From: Caulobacteraceae bacterium
GTDB lineage: Bacteria > Pseudomonadota > Alphaproteobacteria > Caulobacterales > Caulobacteraceae
DNA: 64,000 nt
Direction of reading: 5' to 3'
Assembly (NCBI GenBank): GCA_019247715.1
Contig: JAFBAO010000064.1
Location: forward strand, 1 to 64,000
Below, in pieces: positions 8,431 to 17,394 of the stretch. A model generated the notes under the pieces. The model did not search any database. It saw only the letters and a program-made list of their open reading frames with translations, and had not been told where the DNA came from. Every line of letters starts with the position of its first letter. The stretch's first letter is position 1. The position numbers and the translations under genes were made by a program.

Positions 8431-9513
8431 TCAGCTGATAGGGCGTGGGTGTTGGGTCTTGCGCTGGCCTCTGGCCCAGCCGCCCTGCGCAAGTTGGGAA
8501 GCCTCCACTTCGCTCGCCAAGGGTTGTCTTTTCAAGAAACGCGCTAGGTTCTCAAGGAAGATTTCGTCGTTGCGAGTCCCATCGCCGATGCTGAAGGAGG
8601 AGGCGTGCGCGCTGATCGCCACGCGTGGGTGGTCCCAAAAGCGACTGTTGGGCGACAAGGGCTCCTGCTCGAATACGTCCAGCACCGCGTAGGCGGGCGC
8701 CCCGGCGTCTAGCGCCTCCAAGAGTGCGCGCTCGTCCACAAGGCCGCCACGGCTAACGTTAATCAACACCGAGCCGGCTTTCATGGCCCTAAAGAAGGCG
8801 CTGTCGGCCAAATGCGCGGTCGCCGCCGTCAGGGGGGCCGAAAGCAGCACAACATCAGCCAGCGGCAGACGCTCAGCCGCCGCCGAGATCGGGTACACGC
8901 CGTCGGCCAGGGGGTGCGGGGTCGTATTGCGGCGAAGGGCCTCTACGCGCGCGCCGAAAGCCCGCACACGCTGGGCCACGGCTTGGCCGATGGCGCCGAA
9001 GCCGACGATCAGCCAGTGCGTCCGGCGAAGTTCACGGAAGCAAAGACGCTCCCACGCGTGGTCGGCCTGGGCGCGGCGCCGCTCAGCGATGCCCTGATAG
9101 TGGGCCAGGACCTCCCCCAGCACATATTCCGCGATAGCGATGGCTTGACCATGGCTATTAGTGAGCCTGGCGCCCTTCGCCGCAATGCGGGTGAACATCG
9201 GGTGGTCTACCCCGGCGGACACCGTCTGCACCCAATCCAGGCGCGGCGAGGATATAACCACCCGCATGAACGTCGGAAGCGCCGGGTTTAGGAACAGATC
9301 TTCGCTCAGCCAGGCTGCGTCCGGGTGCGCCGACGCCTCCTGAATCGGCTCGTTGCCAAGCGCCAGGACGCCATTTTCATCCATGGCGATCACTTCCAGC
9401 GCCTCGCGGTGGTCATCAAGGTCGCGCTGAAGGCGCTGGTGGGCCATCTGAGTGAGCAGCAGGCGCCTCATGTGGTGGCGGTCCACCTTCGGCTCGGCGC
9501 CGCTATTCTTCAT
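8431..9513 (-). CDS. D-2-hydroxyacid dehydrogenase (NAD-dependent)
   Basis: A 360-residue member of the D-isomer 2-hydroxyacid dehydrogenase family, which interconverts 2-hydroxy acids and 2-oxo acids with NAD(P)H. The Rossmann motif GFGAIGQAVAQRV is near the middle. It is followed by the family signature VLINVSRGGLVDERAL (catalytic Arg region) and by the Asp/Glu segment in AVLDVFEQEPL. HPRVAISAHAS supplies the His. ATG at 9513 is chosen because it overlaps the end of the transporter gene by 11 bp, suggesting translational coupling; an ATG further in, at the MRRLLL segment, is possible. In this operon it may handle an acid released from the substrate. The exact substrate is unknown. Confidence 0.85.
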   Translation of the reverse strand: MKNSGAEPKVDRHHMRRLLLTQMAHQRLQRDLDDHREALEVIAMDENGVLALGNEPIQEASAHPDAAWLSEDLFLNPALPTFMRVVISSPRLDWVQTVSAGVDHPMFTRIAAKGARLTNSHGQAIAIAEYVLGEVLAHYQGIAERRRAQADHAWERLCFRELRRTHWLIVGFGAIGQAVAQRVRAFGARVEALRRNTTPHPLADGVYPISAAAERLPLADVVLLSAPLTAATAHLADSAFFRAMKAGSVLINVSRGGLVDERALLEALDAGAPAYAVLDVFEQEPLSPNSRFWDHPRVAISAHASSFSIGDGTRNDEIFLENLARFLKRQPLASEVEASQLAQGGWARGQRKTQHPRPIS

Positions 9514-10753
9514 CTGACCGGGAGGGCGTCGGTCGGAAACCGCGCACCAGCAGCGTTGCTGTAAACGCGGCAAGGCAGGCCAGCCCCATGGCGATAAACG
9601 TCATGTGGACGCCGATGAGCTGCTGGATGCCGGTCGCGACGAAGGGATTTAGGAACATGCCGAGGAAGACCGCAGTGTTCATGAGACCCAGGGCGACGTC
9701 TCGAATTGCGACTGACGCCTGCTGCATCATCGACTGCCAGACAAAAGGCGAGGTCACACCCCCGGCCAAGCCGCCTAGAAGCGCGCCAATCGCTGTGGTG
9801 ATGGCCGATCGGCTCACGCCGATCAGCAGTAGGGCGCTGCCCAGGATTGCGAGGGCGAACGACATTATATTCCTGCCACCGAGAACCGCCTCGATCCGAC
9901 CGAATGCAGCCGAAGCGGCTGTTCCGCTGACCATGACCATGCCAACGATCACTGCAGTGGTGACTGGCGCGCCAAGACCGTCCTCGCGAAGTAGGAACGG
10001 AAGTTGGATAGTGAGGAGCCCGAGGATGACGTACATCATAGGCGTCACCGTCAAGATCCACCCCACGCGCGCGAAACTCCTGAGGTTTCGGTACACGCCC
10101 TCGTTGCCGTTGGCGCGCGCGGCGCGTCTTGACGAGCGCGGCGCCGTCGTGGCCATCGCGAGGCCCGCCGCGGCGAAGCCGGCATAGATGAGGAAGCTTG
10201 CCCGCCAGCCGCTTTGCTGGACGATGAAACCCGCAAGATAGATCACGAGAATTCCGAACACGTGACCGAGCGCTGACTGGTAGCCGATCACGGTAACCCG
10301 CTTACGCCCTTCCAGAGTTTCCACCAGCAGTGTTGCGCAGGCGGTCGTCAGGCAGGCCGCCACGATCCCCAAAGCCAGCCGGCTCGCGAGAAAGCCGATC
10401 AGATCGTCGACTAGGACTGGCGCCGCGCCGAACACGCCGAACAGGAACAGGGCTATGAGGAGCACGGGGCGCGGGCCCGCGCGCACGATTATCCAGCCGC
10501 TGAGAAGACCGCCTCCCATGAGCCCGAAGGCAGGCAGCGACATCATCATCTGAGCGGCGAACTGACCCGAAACGCCGCCGCCAAAATGCTCGGAAATGGC
10601 TGGCAGCACCGGTGGGGCCGAGCCGAAGATGACCCCCTGCCCAACCAACCCCGTCATCAATACGCCGATCTGGAGGAATCGTAGCACGCCGAACGGCTCT
10701 TGAGCGCGCGGCCAAGCCAAGGTCGACCGAGTCGGAAGATCCTTCATCCCCAT
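9503..10753 (-). CDS. Major facilitator superfamily transporter
   Basis: A roughly 416-residue inner-membrane transporter with about twelve hydrophobic segments, beginning near FLQIGVLMTGLVGQGVIFG. It has the charged loop RAGPRPVLL after the second membrane span, a weak form of the MFS loop 2-3 motif. It probably imports or exports the compound, or an acidic product, handled by the coupled dehydrogenase and Rieske oxygenase. The start at 10753 (MGMKDL) is the best guess. An upstream in-frame GTG at 10819 would add 22 non-membrane residues. A perfect 12-bp palindrome lies about 95 bp upstream. Confidence 0.85.
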   Translation of the reverse strand: MGMKDLPTRSTLAWPRAQEPFGVLRFLQIGVLMTGLVGQGVIFGSAPPVLPAISEHFGGGVSGQFAAQMMMSLPAFGLMGGGLLSGWIIVRAGPRPVLLIALFLFGVFGAAPVLVDDLIGFLASRLALGIVAACLTTACATLLVETLEGRKRVTVIGYQSALGHVFGILVIYLAGFIVQQSGWRASFLIYAGFAAAGLAMATTAPRSSRRAARANGNEGVYRNLRSFARVGWILTVTPMMYVILGLLTIQLPFLLREDGLGAPVTTAVIVGMVMVSGTAASAAFGRIEAVLGGRNIMSFALAILGSALLLIGVSRSAITTAIGALLGGLAGGVTSPFVWQSMMQQASVAIRDVALGLMNTAVFLGMFLNPFVATGIQQLIGVHMTFIAMGLACLAAFTATLLVRGFRPTPSRSDEE

Positions 10754-11084
10754 CAGTGTCGCGCGGAGACGCCCCGGGCCGCTCTGTGGAAAGCGCGGAA
10801 GGAACGCGTTCGGGGCCACGCCGGGGTCGGGACAGTCAGTGTCATATTTGACCGGTCAAGGAGCAGCGGCTGCGCGTCCGGCGCTTATATACCACCCAGT
10901 AGGCTTTTTTGCTTCAGTCTTTTTTGGTAGGGGCGGTGGCGTTCGCGCGCTCATCCGAACACTTTGCCTCGCCCGCAGATGGGCTAAGCAACTAGGCCAG
11001 GGCAAGGCGGCGTCGTTGAAGGAGCGGCGCTCCGCTCTTGAATGGCCGTTCCCGCGGCGCGGGAGTGGGCGCTTGCCAAGCGAA
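10754..11084. other. Intergenic region, no gene seen
   Basis: The region lies between the transporter start and the 3' end of the GFA gene. Apart from the palindrome and T-rich promoter-like sequence, no supported gene is visible. Confidence 0.4.
10848..10859. promoter_or_regulatory. Perfect palindrome TTGACCGGTCAA, candidate operator
   Basis: A 12-bp perfect palindrome upstream of the transporter-dehydrogenase-oxygenase operon. TTGACC/GGTCAA half sites are common for TetR-type and similar dimeric repressors. A T-rich stretch (two T runs near 10910-10926) lies further upstream. I did not find a second copy of the full palindrome elsewhere in the window. Regulatory use is inferred. Confidence 0.45.
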
Positions 11085-11507
11085 CTATTGTTCGGCCAGC
11101 ACCTCGACGCCTTCCGGCAGCTGCATCCAGGGCTGCCGGCTGCGCGTCCAGGCGTGGATGGTGGGCGCAAGATCGGATGGGTCGTCGAGCGTGCCGGCCT
11201 TCAAGAAGATCAGCCCGCGCTCGCGCGCCTGGGGCGTATCGGTGATCACCGGCGAGCCGCAGCGGCCGCAGAAATTGCGCCAGACCGGGGCGCCACTCGT
11301 CCCGCGGTCCTCGAAGACGGTAAGCTCGCCCTTCAGCTTAAGGGCCTCACGCGGCAGGACCGCCACCACGGAGAAGGCCGATCCGGCCTGCTTCTGGCAG
11401 TTCGCGCAATGGCAGACGATGGTGGAGAGGAACTGCGCCGGGGCAATGTAGCGGACCTGTCCGCACAGACATCCGCCCGCCCGTCCTTCGGGTATTTCAT
11501 CGCTCAT
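11085..11507 (-). CDS. GFA/CENP-V-type zinc protein
   Basis: A 140-residue protein of the GFA (glutathione-dependent formaldehyde-activating enzyme-like) family. The zinc ligands are visible: GGCLCGQVRY near the N-terminus, CHCANCQKQAGSAF in the centre and FCGRCGSPV further on. This matches the CxC...CxxC...CxxC layout. Members are small cytoplasmic zinc proteins. Few have a proven reaction, and the formaldehyde-glutathione role applies only to true Gfa enzymes. ATG at 11507 is preferred over a TTG two codons upstream. The gene stands alone next to an IS6 scrap, so its place in the catabolic block is unclear. Confidence 0.85.
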   Translation of the reverse strand: MSDEIPEGRAGGCLCGQVRYIAPAQFLSTIVCHCANCQKQAGSAFSVVAVLPREALKLKGELTVFEDRGTSGAPVWRNFCGRCGSPVITDTPQARERGLIFLKAGTLDDPSDLAPTIHAWTRSRQPWMQLPEGVEVLAEQ

Positions 11508-11513
11508 CGGCAA

Positions 11514-11980
11514 GGCTCCGGTCGGGCGCGGACCTTAAAGGCGCGGGCTGTGGATTGCCACCCGCCGCAAAACGCGAAGGCCGCCAGGAACAGCAGATAC
11601 TCGCGGTTCCTTAGCGACAGCGGGTAGCGGACGTACATCATCACCACTAGCCGTCAGACTTGGCCATGGCCGACCCCTAGGGGAGGGCCGTTAGCGGTCG
11701 GTTGATTTGCGCCCAGAATCCCGGCTCGGGCGTTTCGGGCCGTGACCGGATTCCTCTGGGTCCTTTCCAAGGCCGCAGCGGCGCACATGGACATCCATGG
11801 ATATCGCCACACACCAACACTCGCGCTCGCTGCGCTCATATGCCGATCTTCGCAGTTTCCGCGATCGTCCTTGAAAGCAGGTGACCACGTCGTAGGATGA
11901 CTACCCTTCGGTTGCTAAGAGGGGCGGGCGCAGACCCCGTCCGGCGGCGCAGCGCGAAACGCAGCAAACGGGAGGAGCCT
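11514..11980. other. Intergenic region before the amidohydrolase
   Basis: Besides the IS6-like scrap, this stretch has a perfect CCCCTAGGGG palindrome (11674-11683) and an ATCCATGGAT palindrome near 11790. No intact gene is visible. The amidohydrolase ribosome binding site, GGGAGGAG, is close to 11970. Confidence 0.4.
11588..11644 (-). pseudogene. IS6-like transposase scrap
   Basis: Read leftward, the sequence encodes VMMYVRYPLSLRNREYLLF. This resembles the VRYPLSLRNVEDLLFERG segment found near the N-terminus of one IS6-family transposase group. Only about 15 residues match. The frame continues through unrelated sequence into the start of the GFA gene. It is short, so support is moderate at best. 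It gains weight from two similar scraps elsewhere in the same catabolic block. Confidence 0.4.
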
Positions 11981-13735
11981 ATGTTCGACACCATTATCAA
12001 GGGTGGCTCGGTCGTCGACGGTCAGGGCGGCCGCCCCTTTACCGCGGACATCGGTGTCAAGGACGGACGGATCGCTGAGATCGGCCGGCTGTCGACGCCT
12101 GCCGCCGAGGTGATCGACGCCGACGGGCTGACGGTCACGCCGGGCTTCGTCGATCTGCACACCCACTACGACGGCCAGATCATGTGGGACGACGTCTTGG
12201 AGCCGTCATTTTCGCACGGTGTGACCACCGCGATCATGGGCAGTTGCGGCGTCGGTTTTGCTCCGGTCCGCAAGGGCGAGGAAAGCGTTCTGATCGAGAT
12301 CATGCAGGGGACAGAGGACGTGCCCGGCGACGTGCTCCGCGCCGGCGTCGATTTCCGCTGGCAGACCTTCCCCGAATACATGGACGTTCTCGCTGAACGC
12401 CGCCTCGGCATGGATGTGGGCGCCGTTCTCCCGCATGCCGCGTTGCGGCCGTACGTGATGGGCGAGCGGGGCGTCCATAACGAGAAGGCCACGACCGCCG
12501 ACCTGGAGGCGCTCTCGCGCCTCGTCGAGGAAGGTCTCAAAGCCGGCGCGCTCGGGGTGTCGACCTCACGGATCCACCAGCATCAGGCGACGTGGGGCGA
12601 GTGCATTCCCGGCACCTTCGCGGAACTCGAGGAACTTCTCGCCCTGGCCAGGGGTCTGCGGGGCGCGGGGCGCGGCGTCTACCAGGTGGTGCCGATGGGA
12701 TTTGTCGGCAGCATCGGGGGTGACACTTCCGGGGAGGAGGTCCGCACGCGCGAGCTTGACTTCGCCATCGAGGTCCAGAAGGCGTCGGGGCGGCCGGTGA
12801 TCTTCACGGTCCTGGAGTTTCCCGAAGATCTCGAAAGCTGGCGCCGGCAGGTTTCCCGCATCAAGTCCGAGGCCGACCGTGGAGTGGACATCTACGCGCA
12901 GGTGTCCACCGGGGCCGGACAATACATACACGGCTTGCAAGGCTACCATCTCTTCGAGCGGCGCCCCAGTTATCGCAAGCTGGCGGACCTGCCGCTGGCC
13001 GAGCGCGCGGCGGAAATGCGCAGGCCCGAAGTCCGCGCCGCCATCCTTTCCGAAGCGGATCTGCCGCCCGACGGTCCACATCTGATGGACAATCAGATCG
13101 ACCTGATCCGCAGCTTCTTCGATCTCACCTATCCGCTGCGCGAGCCGATCGTCTTCGAACCCGATCCGGATCAATCCCTGCTGCGACTCGCCCGCAGCCG
13201 TGGGGCGGCAGTGGAGGAAATCCTCTACGATATCTATACCGAGCGCGACGGGACGTCGTTCGCCGTGGCCGCCACGGACAACTACGCGAGGGGTAATCTC
13301 GATGTCGCCTACGAAATGCTGCGTCACCCGCGCACTCGGATTGGTCTAGGCGACGGCGGCGCGCACGTGCGCGTGATTTGCGCGGCGTCGTACCCGACCT
13401 TCAATCTGCAGGGCTGGACGCGCGACCGCGTGCGCGGTCCGAAGATTCCCATCGAGTTCATTGTCAAAAAACAGAGCGCCGACAACGCTCGGCTGTTCGG
13501 ACTGGATGATCGCGGAACCCTAGAGATCGGCAAGCGCGCGGATATCAACGTCATCGATATGAACCGGCTGCGGGTCGGCTTGCCCCGAATGGTTCAGGAT
13601 TTTCCAGCGGGCGGCCGGCGCCTGATCCAGGGCGCCACAGGCTATGCTGCGACTCTGGTCAACGGAGTGGCGACCCGCCGCGACGACGAAGACACCGGCG
13701 CTCGACCAGGCCGCGTGGTGCGGCGTCCGAGCTGA
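11981..13735 (+). CDS. N-acyl-D-amino-acid deacylase-like amidohydrolase
   Basis: A 584-residue metal-dependent hydrolase of the D-aminoacylase branch of the amidohydrolase superfamily. The metal-binding HTHYDGQ motif follows an N-terminal beta segment (TPGFVDLH). SHGVTTAIMGSCGVGFAPV is typical of the D-aminoacylase group. GLGDGGAHVRVI supplies the late catalytic Asp, and GTLEIGKRADINVID is the closing beta-sandwich signature. ATG at 11981 is chosen over upstream codons because GGGAGGAG lies six bases before it. Characterised relatives cleave N-acyl D-amino acids, but many homologues in catabolic clusters have unknown amide, ester or ring substrates. A cytochrome P450 gene follows on the same strand after 268 bp. 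Confidence 0.85.
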   Translation: MFDTIIKGGSVVDGQGGRPFTADIGVKDGRIAEIGRLSTPAAEVIDADGLTVTPGFVDLHTHYDGQIMWDDVLEPSFSHGVTTAIMGSCGVGFAPVRKGEESVLIEIMQGTEDVPGDVLRAGVDFRWQTFPEYMDVLAERRLGMDVGAVLPHAALRPYVMGERGVHNEKATTADLEALSRLVEEGLKAGALGVSTSRIHQHQATWGECIPGTFAELEELLALARGLRGAGRGVYQVVPMGFVGSIGGDTSGEEVRTRELDFAIEVQKASGRPVIFTVLEFPEDLESWRRQVSRIKSEADRGVDIYAQVSTGAGQYIHGLQGYHLFERRPSYRKLADLPLAERAAEMRRPEVRAAILSEADLPPDGPHLMDNQIDLIRSFFDLTYPLREPIVFEPDPDQSLLRLARSRGAAVEEILYDIYTERDGTSFAVAATDNYARGNLDVAYEMLRHPRTRIGLGDGGAHVRVICAASYPTFNLQGWTRDRVRGPKIPIEFIVKKQSADNARLFGLDDRGTLEIGKRADINVIDMNRLRVGLPRMVQDFPAGGRRLIQGATGYAATLVNGVATRRDDEDTGARPGRVVRRPS

Positions 13736-14003
13736 GTCGCACGGCGCCGCGGAGTCGCCGGCGGCCATCGCCGCGGTCAAAGAGCCCCGCCGACGGCATT
13801 GGATTCCAGTCGACACCCCGAAGTTCGTCACCCTATGCTAGCCAGTTCAACTCTGAGACAGGAGAGTTCGCTCGATGTGCTCGTCCTTGAGACAGAAGCT
13901 GAATAATATTAAGACTAATCCTGAAGCGCGAGGGCGCGTCAGATCACGCTCCGCAGCGTAAAAACAAACATTGATATCGATCTGTATATGGTACCAGCCA
14001 GAG
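13736..14003. other. P450 upstream region
   Basis: No gene is visible. The last 100 bases are noticeably AT-richer than the surroundings, with GATATCGATCTGTATATGG at about 13974-13992, and so look promoter- or operator-like. Confidence 0.3.
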
Positions 14004-15263
14004 ATGAACGCCTTCTTGAAACTTCCTGATCTCGACAATCATGGCTTCGATCCGTTCGAGGTCGAACGGTTGCTGCACGGCGCCCACGAGGATCCCTATC
14101 CGCTCATCCATGAGCCGGCGGCCAAGGGGCCGATCCACAAGCTTAGCTATCGGATGCTCTACACGGAGCTGCCGGACGTGCTGAGCGACAAGGAGAACTA
14201 CCTCGTGCTCGGTTACGACGCCTGCCAGGAGGTGCTCGCCAACCCCCACCTGTTCGCCAATGGCGGCGCCTTCCAGTACACGATCGGCCGATCGTTCGGG
14301 CATACCTTGAGCGTCATGGATGCGCCCGAACATCCGAAATATCGAAAGATCTTCCAGAAGGCTTTCCTGCCGCAGGTGGTGAGCAAGTGGGGGGAAAGCG
14401 TTGTTGAGCCCGTGATCAACGATCTCATCGGCGCGTTCAGCGGGCGTGGCGAGGCCGACCTCATCGAGGAGTTCACTCACCACTATCCGTTTCAGGTCAT
14501 CTACCGCCAGCTTCGCCTCCAGCCCGAGCAGGCGCCGATCTTCCATCGGCTGGCGATCGCGCAGCTGCTGGGCAGCATCGGCGCGCCCGAGGGGCCGGAG
14601 GCCTCCAAGAAGTTAGGGGCATTTTTTGAGGCGTTGATCGAGGCGCGGCGGGCCGACCCGGAAGACGATCTCGTAAGCCACCTCGCCACCGTGGAGGCGG
14701 ACGGCGGGCGGTTGCCGAACGACGTCCTGATTTCATTCCTGCGCCAGCTGATGAACGCCGGCGGCGACACGACCTACCGCGGCACAAGCGTGCTTCTCAC
14801 CGGTCTGCTGACGCATCCGGACCAGTTCGCGGCGGTGGCCGCGGACCGCAGCCTGGCGCCCCAGGCGATAGACGAGGCGCTGCGCTGGGAGGGCCCGGTG
14901 ACCTCGACTTGGCGCTACGTGTCCGAGGACGCAGAGGTGGCGGGGACGCGGATAGCCAAGGGCGCCATCCTCAACGTGGTCTTGGGCTCGGCCAACCGCG
15001 ACCCCGCCAAGTTCGAGAACCCCGACGCCTTCAACATCTTCCGCGAGCGGTCAATCCGTCACCTGGCCTTCGCCAGCGGACCGCACGTGTGCATCGGCCA
15101 GCATCTGGCGCGCGTGGAGATGACGCGGGCGCTGAACGGCCTGATCGACCGGTTGCCCAATCTGCGATTGCATGGGTCAAAACCCGGCCCCGACATCCGG
15201 GGGCACCAGCTGCGGGTTCCCAAGCACCTGTTCGTAGAGTTCGACGCCGCCGGGTCGCCGTAG
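14004..15263 (+). CDS. Cytochrome P450
   Basis: A 419-residue soluble bacterial P450 mono-oxygenase that hydroxylates a hydrophobic substrate using electrons from a ferredoxin. The oxygen-activation helix has AGGDTT, a variant of AGxxT. The K-helix ExxR is in EALRWEGPV. The heme loop is FASGPHVCIGQHLAR, with the iron-binding cysteine near residue 363. ATG at 14004 gives the usual length; an upstream ATG at 13971 adds only eleven odd residues. No ferredoxin or ferredoxin reductase gene is nearby, so the electron partners must be encoded elsewhere. The neighbours suggest a role in terpenoid- or steroid-like catabolism. Confidence 0.93.
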   Translation: MNAFLKLPDLDNHGFDPFEVERLLHGAHEDPYPLIHEPAAKGPIHKLSYRMLYTELPDVLSDKENYLVLGYDACQEVLANPHLFANGGAFQYTIGRSFGHTLSVMDAPEHPKYRKIFQKAFLPQVVSKWGESVVEPVINDLIGAFSGRGEADLIEEFTHHYPFQVIYRQLRLQPEQAPIFHRLAIAQLLGSIGAPEGPEASKKLGAFFEALIEARRADPEDDLVSHLATVEADGGRLPNDVLISFLRQLMNAGGDTTYRGTSVLLTGLLTHPDQFAAVAADRSLAPQAIDEALRWEGPVTSTWRYVSEDAEVAGTRIAKGAILNVVLGSANRDPAKFENPDAFNIFRERSIRHLAFASGPHVCIGQHLARVEMTRALNGLIDRLPNLRLHGSKPGPDIRGHQLRVPKHLFVEFDAAGSP

Positions 15264-15370
15264 CGGAGATGGCCGACGCGGGAGTCCAACGATGAGCGTC
15301 CATCGCCCGCTTCTCGGATCTTGCAAGCTGGCGCCGAGTGACTTTCACAGAAAACTACTGGAGGAGCGCG

Positions 15371-16291
15371 ATGCGCACGTCCTTTTTCTTGCCGCACGAG
15401 GGTGAGTTCTGGTCGGGCGAGGCCGTCAAGGCAATCGCCGTCCAGGCCGAAGCGCTGGGCTTTGACGGCCTGGCGGTCTCCGAACATCCGGTCCCCGGGA
15501 CAGACACCTTCGCCTTCGGCGGTCACAATCAGGCCGATCCGTTTGTGACGCTGGCGATTGCCGCCGCCGTGACCCAGCGTCTCAAGCTGCAAACGCACGT
15601 AATCGTGCTGCCCTATCGCAACCCCTTTCTAACCGCCAAGTCTATCGCGACCCTCGACTGCATGTCGGGCGGGCGCGTCAACATGGGGGTCGGAGCTGGT
15701 TATGGGCAGGCGGAGTTCAAGGCCCTGGGTGTCGACTTCGAGGAACGAAACGAACTGACCGACGAAGCCATCGCCGCGATGAAGCAGGTCTGGACCGGAG
15801 AGGAGATCGCGTTCAAGGGGCGCCATTTCGAGGCCGAGGGCGTGATGGCGGCGCCTCGTCCGGCGCAGCGGCCGCATCCTCCGATCTGGGTCGGCGGCAA
15901 CAGCAAGCGCGCCATCCGGCGGGCGATCGAGTTGGGCGATGGCTGGCTGCCTTTCGGCAATCCGCCCGACGTGGCGGCCGATCGGCGGTCCAGTATGATC
16001 TGGTCTCCCGAGGACCTGAAGCGTGGTGTGGATTTTCTGCAGTCAGCCGCCGACGCGGCCGGTCGTACGGCCCCCATCGAGGTGATTTTCGCGCCGTACA
16101 CCACGGCGACGAGTTCGCGTTGCCCTGATCCTGCCGAGACCATCGACGTCACGAGTAAGCTGAAGGAAGCGGGCATGACCTACTGCAGTTGCGCCATCGT
16201 CGGTCCGCGCACCGAAGACAACCTCGCCGCGTTTCTGGCGAACATGGAATGGATGGCGAAGACGATCCTGCCGGGCTTCGAGGCGTTGTAA
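15371..16291 (+). CDS. LLM-class (luciferase-like) F420/FMN-dependent oxidoreductase
   Basis: A 306-residue TIM-barrel oxidoreductase of the luciferase-like family, closest to the F420-type group. Visible features are the start MRTSFFLPHEG, the AEALGFDGLAVSEHP segment, the GVGAGYGQAEFKALGVDF block typical of the family, and PPIWVGGNSKRAIRRAIELGDGW near the C-terminal half. GGAGGA precedes the ATG at 15371. Members perform oxidation, reduction or mono-oxygenation with F420 or reduced FMN. No flavin reductase gene is nearby. A perfect 10-bp hairpin follows 12 bp after the stop. Confidence 0.85.
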   Translation: MRTSFFLPHEGEFWSGEAVKAIAVQAEALGFDGLAVSEHPVPGTDTFAFGGHNQADPFVTLAIAAAVTQRLKLQTHVIVLPYRNPFLTAKSIATLDCMSGGRVNMGVGAGYGQAEFKALGVDFEERNELTDEAIAAMKQVWTGEEIAFKGRHFEAEGVMAAPRPAQRPHPPIWVGGNSKRAIRRAIELGDGWLPFGNPPDVAADRRSSMIWSPEDLKRGVDFLQSAADAAGRTAPIEVIFAPYTTATSSRCPDPAETIDVTSKLKEAGMTYCSCAIVGPRTEDNLAAFLANMEWMAKTILPGFEAL

Positions 16292-16302
16292 TAAGGGTGC
16301 TG

Positions 16303-16333
16303 TTGGTCTGACCTCAGGGTGTTGTCAGACCAA
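16303..16333. terminator. Hairpin after the LLM oxidoreductase gene
   Basis: TTGGTCTGAC (16303-16312) and GTCAGACCAA (16324-16333) form a perfect 10-bp stem with an 11-base loop, 12 bases past the stop codon. No T run follows, so it is a weak candidate for an intrinsic terminator. It may instead be a transcript-stabilising hairpin or an insertion-element end. Confidence 0.35.
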
Positions 16334-16509
16334 AATGCATGAGGGGCGCGCCCTGTCTGTTTTTGGGCAGAGGGCCTGACCTAGAGTCATCGCCAGGCCT
16401 TGCTGAGCGTCCTGCTCGCCTCGGATCAGCTCAAAGAAGTCGACGTCACGCACGAGGTCTGCAGGTCTGCAGGAACGTGAGAGGCTTTAAGCTCAGGGGG
16501 AAAGGCCAT
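16325..16509 (-). pseudogene. Possible broken cytochrome P450 N-terminal fragment
   Basis: Read leftward from ATG at 16509, the sequence encodes MAFPPELKASHVPAD and then loses frame at a tandem 8-base duplication (CTGCAGAC twice). Removing one copy gives continuous DLVRDVDFFELI and then RGEQDAQQGLAMTLGQ, with a stop at 16325-16327. The HVPADLVRDVDFF...D pattern resembles the start of some bacterial P450s. The match is short and made by eye, so the identity is tentative. The open 58-codon length after repair is a directly visible fact. Confidence 0.3.
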
Positions 16510-16566
16510 GATCGGGACTGGAGCTTGCGTTGGGGCAGGGCTGGCGGGCCGAAGGAGTAGTGGCGT

Positions 16567-17394
16567 CTACTTAGCAGCCGCGGCGGCTTTCAGGGCCTTG
16601 AAGTCCGCCGCCTGCTGGTTAGCGCCGCGCATGGTTAGTCCGCCGTCGATGACGACGGTCTGGCCCGTGACCATCGCGCCACCGGGGCTGGCCAGCCATA
16701 CGCAGGCGGCGGCCATGTCATCGGGCTCCGCCCATCGGCCCATGGGGATGGCTGCCCCGAACGCGGCCTTGGTGTCGGGGTTCTGCCAGAACGCGCGCGT
16801 GTCCTCTGAGATGGTGAGGCCGGGCGCCACCGCGTTGACGCGGATCTTCTGCGGCCCCCATTCCACAGCGAAGTTGTCCACGAGCTGGAACAAAGCGCGC
16901 TTGCAGACCGAGTAGGCGGATGTGCTGACCGAGGAGCCGGTTCCGGAGATGGAGGCGATAAAGATCAACGCGCCGCCGCCGCGGTCGAGGAAATGAGGGT
17001 GCGCCGCCAGCGCCAGTTCGGTGTTGTTGACGATGTTAGCGTTAAGCATCGCTTGGAAGTCTGCCGGCGTCGTGTCGTTGGCGAAGCCCAGGATGTCAGT
17101 CTTTGCGGCGTTGAGCACCACCACATCGAGACCGCCAAAGCGGCGCACCGTGACCTCGACAAGACGCTTGACGCTGTCCAGGTCATGCAGATCGAACGCC
17201 TGGCCGACAGCGGCGTCGCGGCCGCATTCGCGGCTAATGTCGGCGGCCACTGCATCGCAATCGGCCTGACTGCGGCTGCTGACCATGACGTTCGCGCCGT
17301 GTTCGGCCAGTCGCCGGGCGATACCTTGACCGATCCCTTTGGTGGAGCCGGTCACGATGGCGACCTTGCCCGTCAGATCGAAGAGGCTCGACAC
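16567..17394 (-). CDS. Short-chain dehydrogenase/reductase
   Basis: A 275-residue classical SDR that oxidises or reduces an alcohol/ketone pair with NAD(P). The cofactor motif TGSTKGIGQGIA is near residue 12. LNAAKTD takes the place of the usual NNAG. The catalytic residues are the Ser in IASISGTGSS and Tyr/Lys in AYSVCK. The C-terminal PMGRWAEPDDMAAACVWLAS and VTGQTVVIDGGLTMRG are typical of the family. GTG at 17394 is preferred because AAGGGAAGGAG precedes it; an upstream frame extension lacks a ribosome site. The gene is divergent from the TetR gene, which may regulate it. Confidence 0.9.
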   Translation of the reverse strand: MSSLFDLTGKVAIVTGSTKGIGQGIARRLAEHGANVMVSSRSQADCDAVAADISRECGRDAAVGQAFDLHDLDSVKRLVEVTVRRFGGLDVVVLNAAKTDILGFANDTTPADFQAMLNANIVNNTELALAAHPHFLDRGGGALIFIASISGTGSSVSTSAYSVCKRALFQLVDNFAVEWGPQKIRVNAVAPGLTISEDTRAFWQNPDTKAAFGAAIPMGRWAEPDDMAAACVWLASPGGAMVTGQTVVIDGGLTMRGANQQAADFKALKAAAAAK

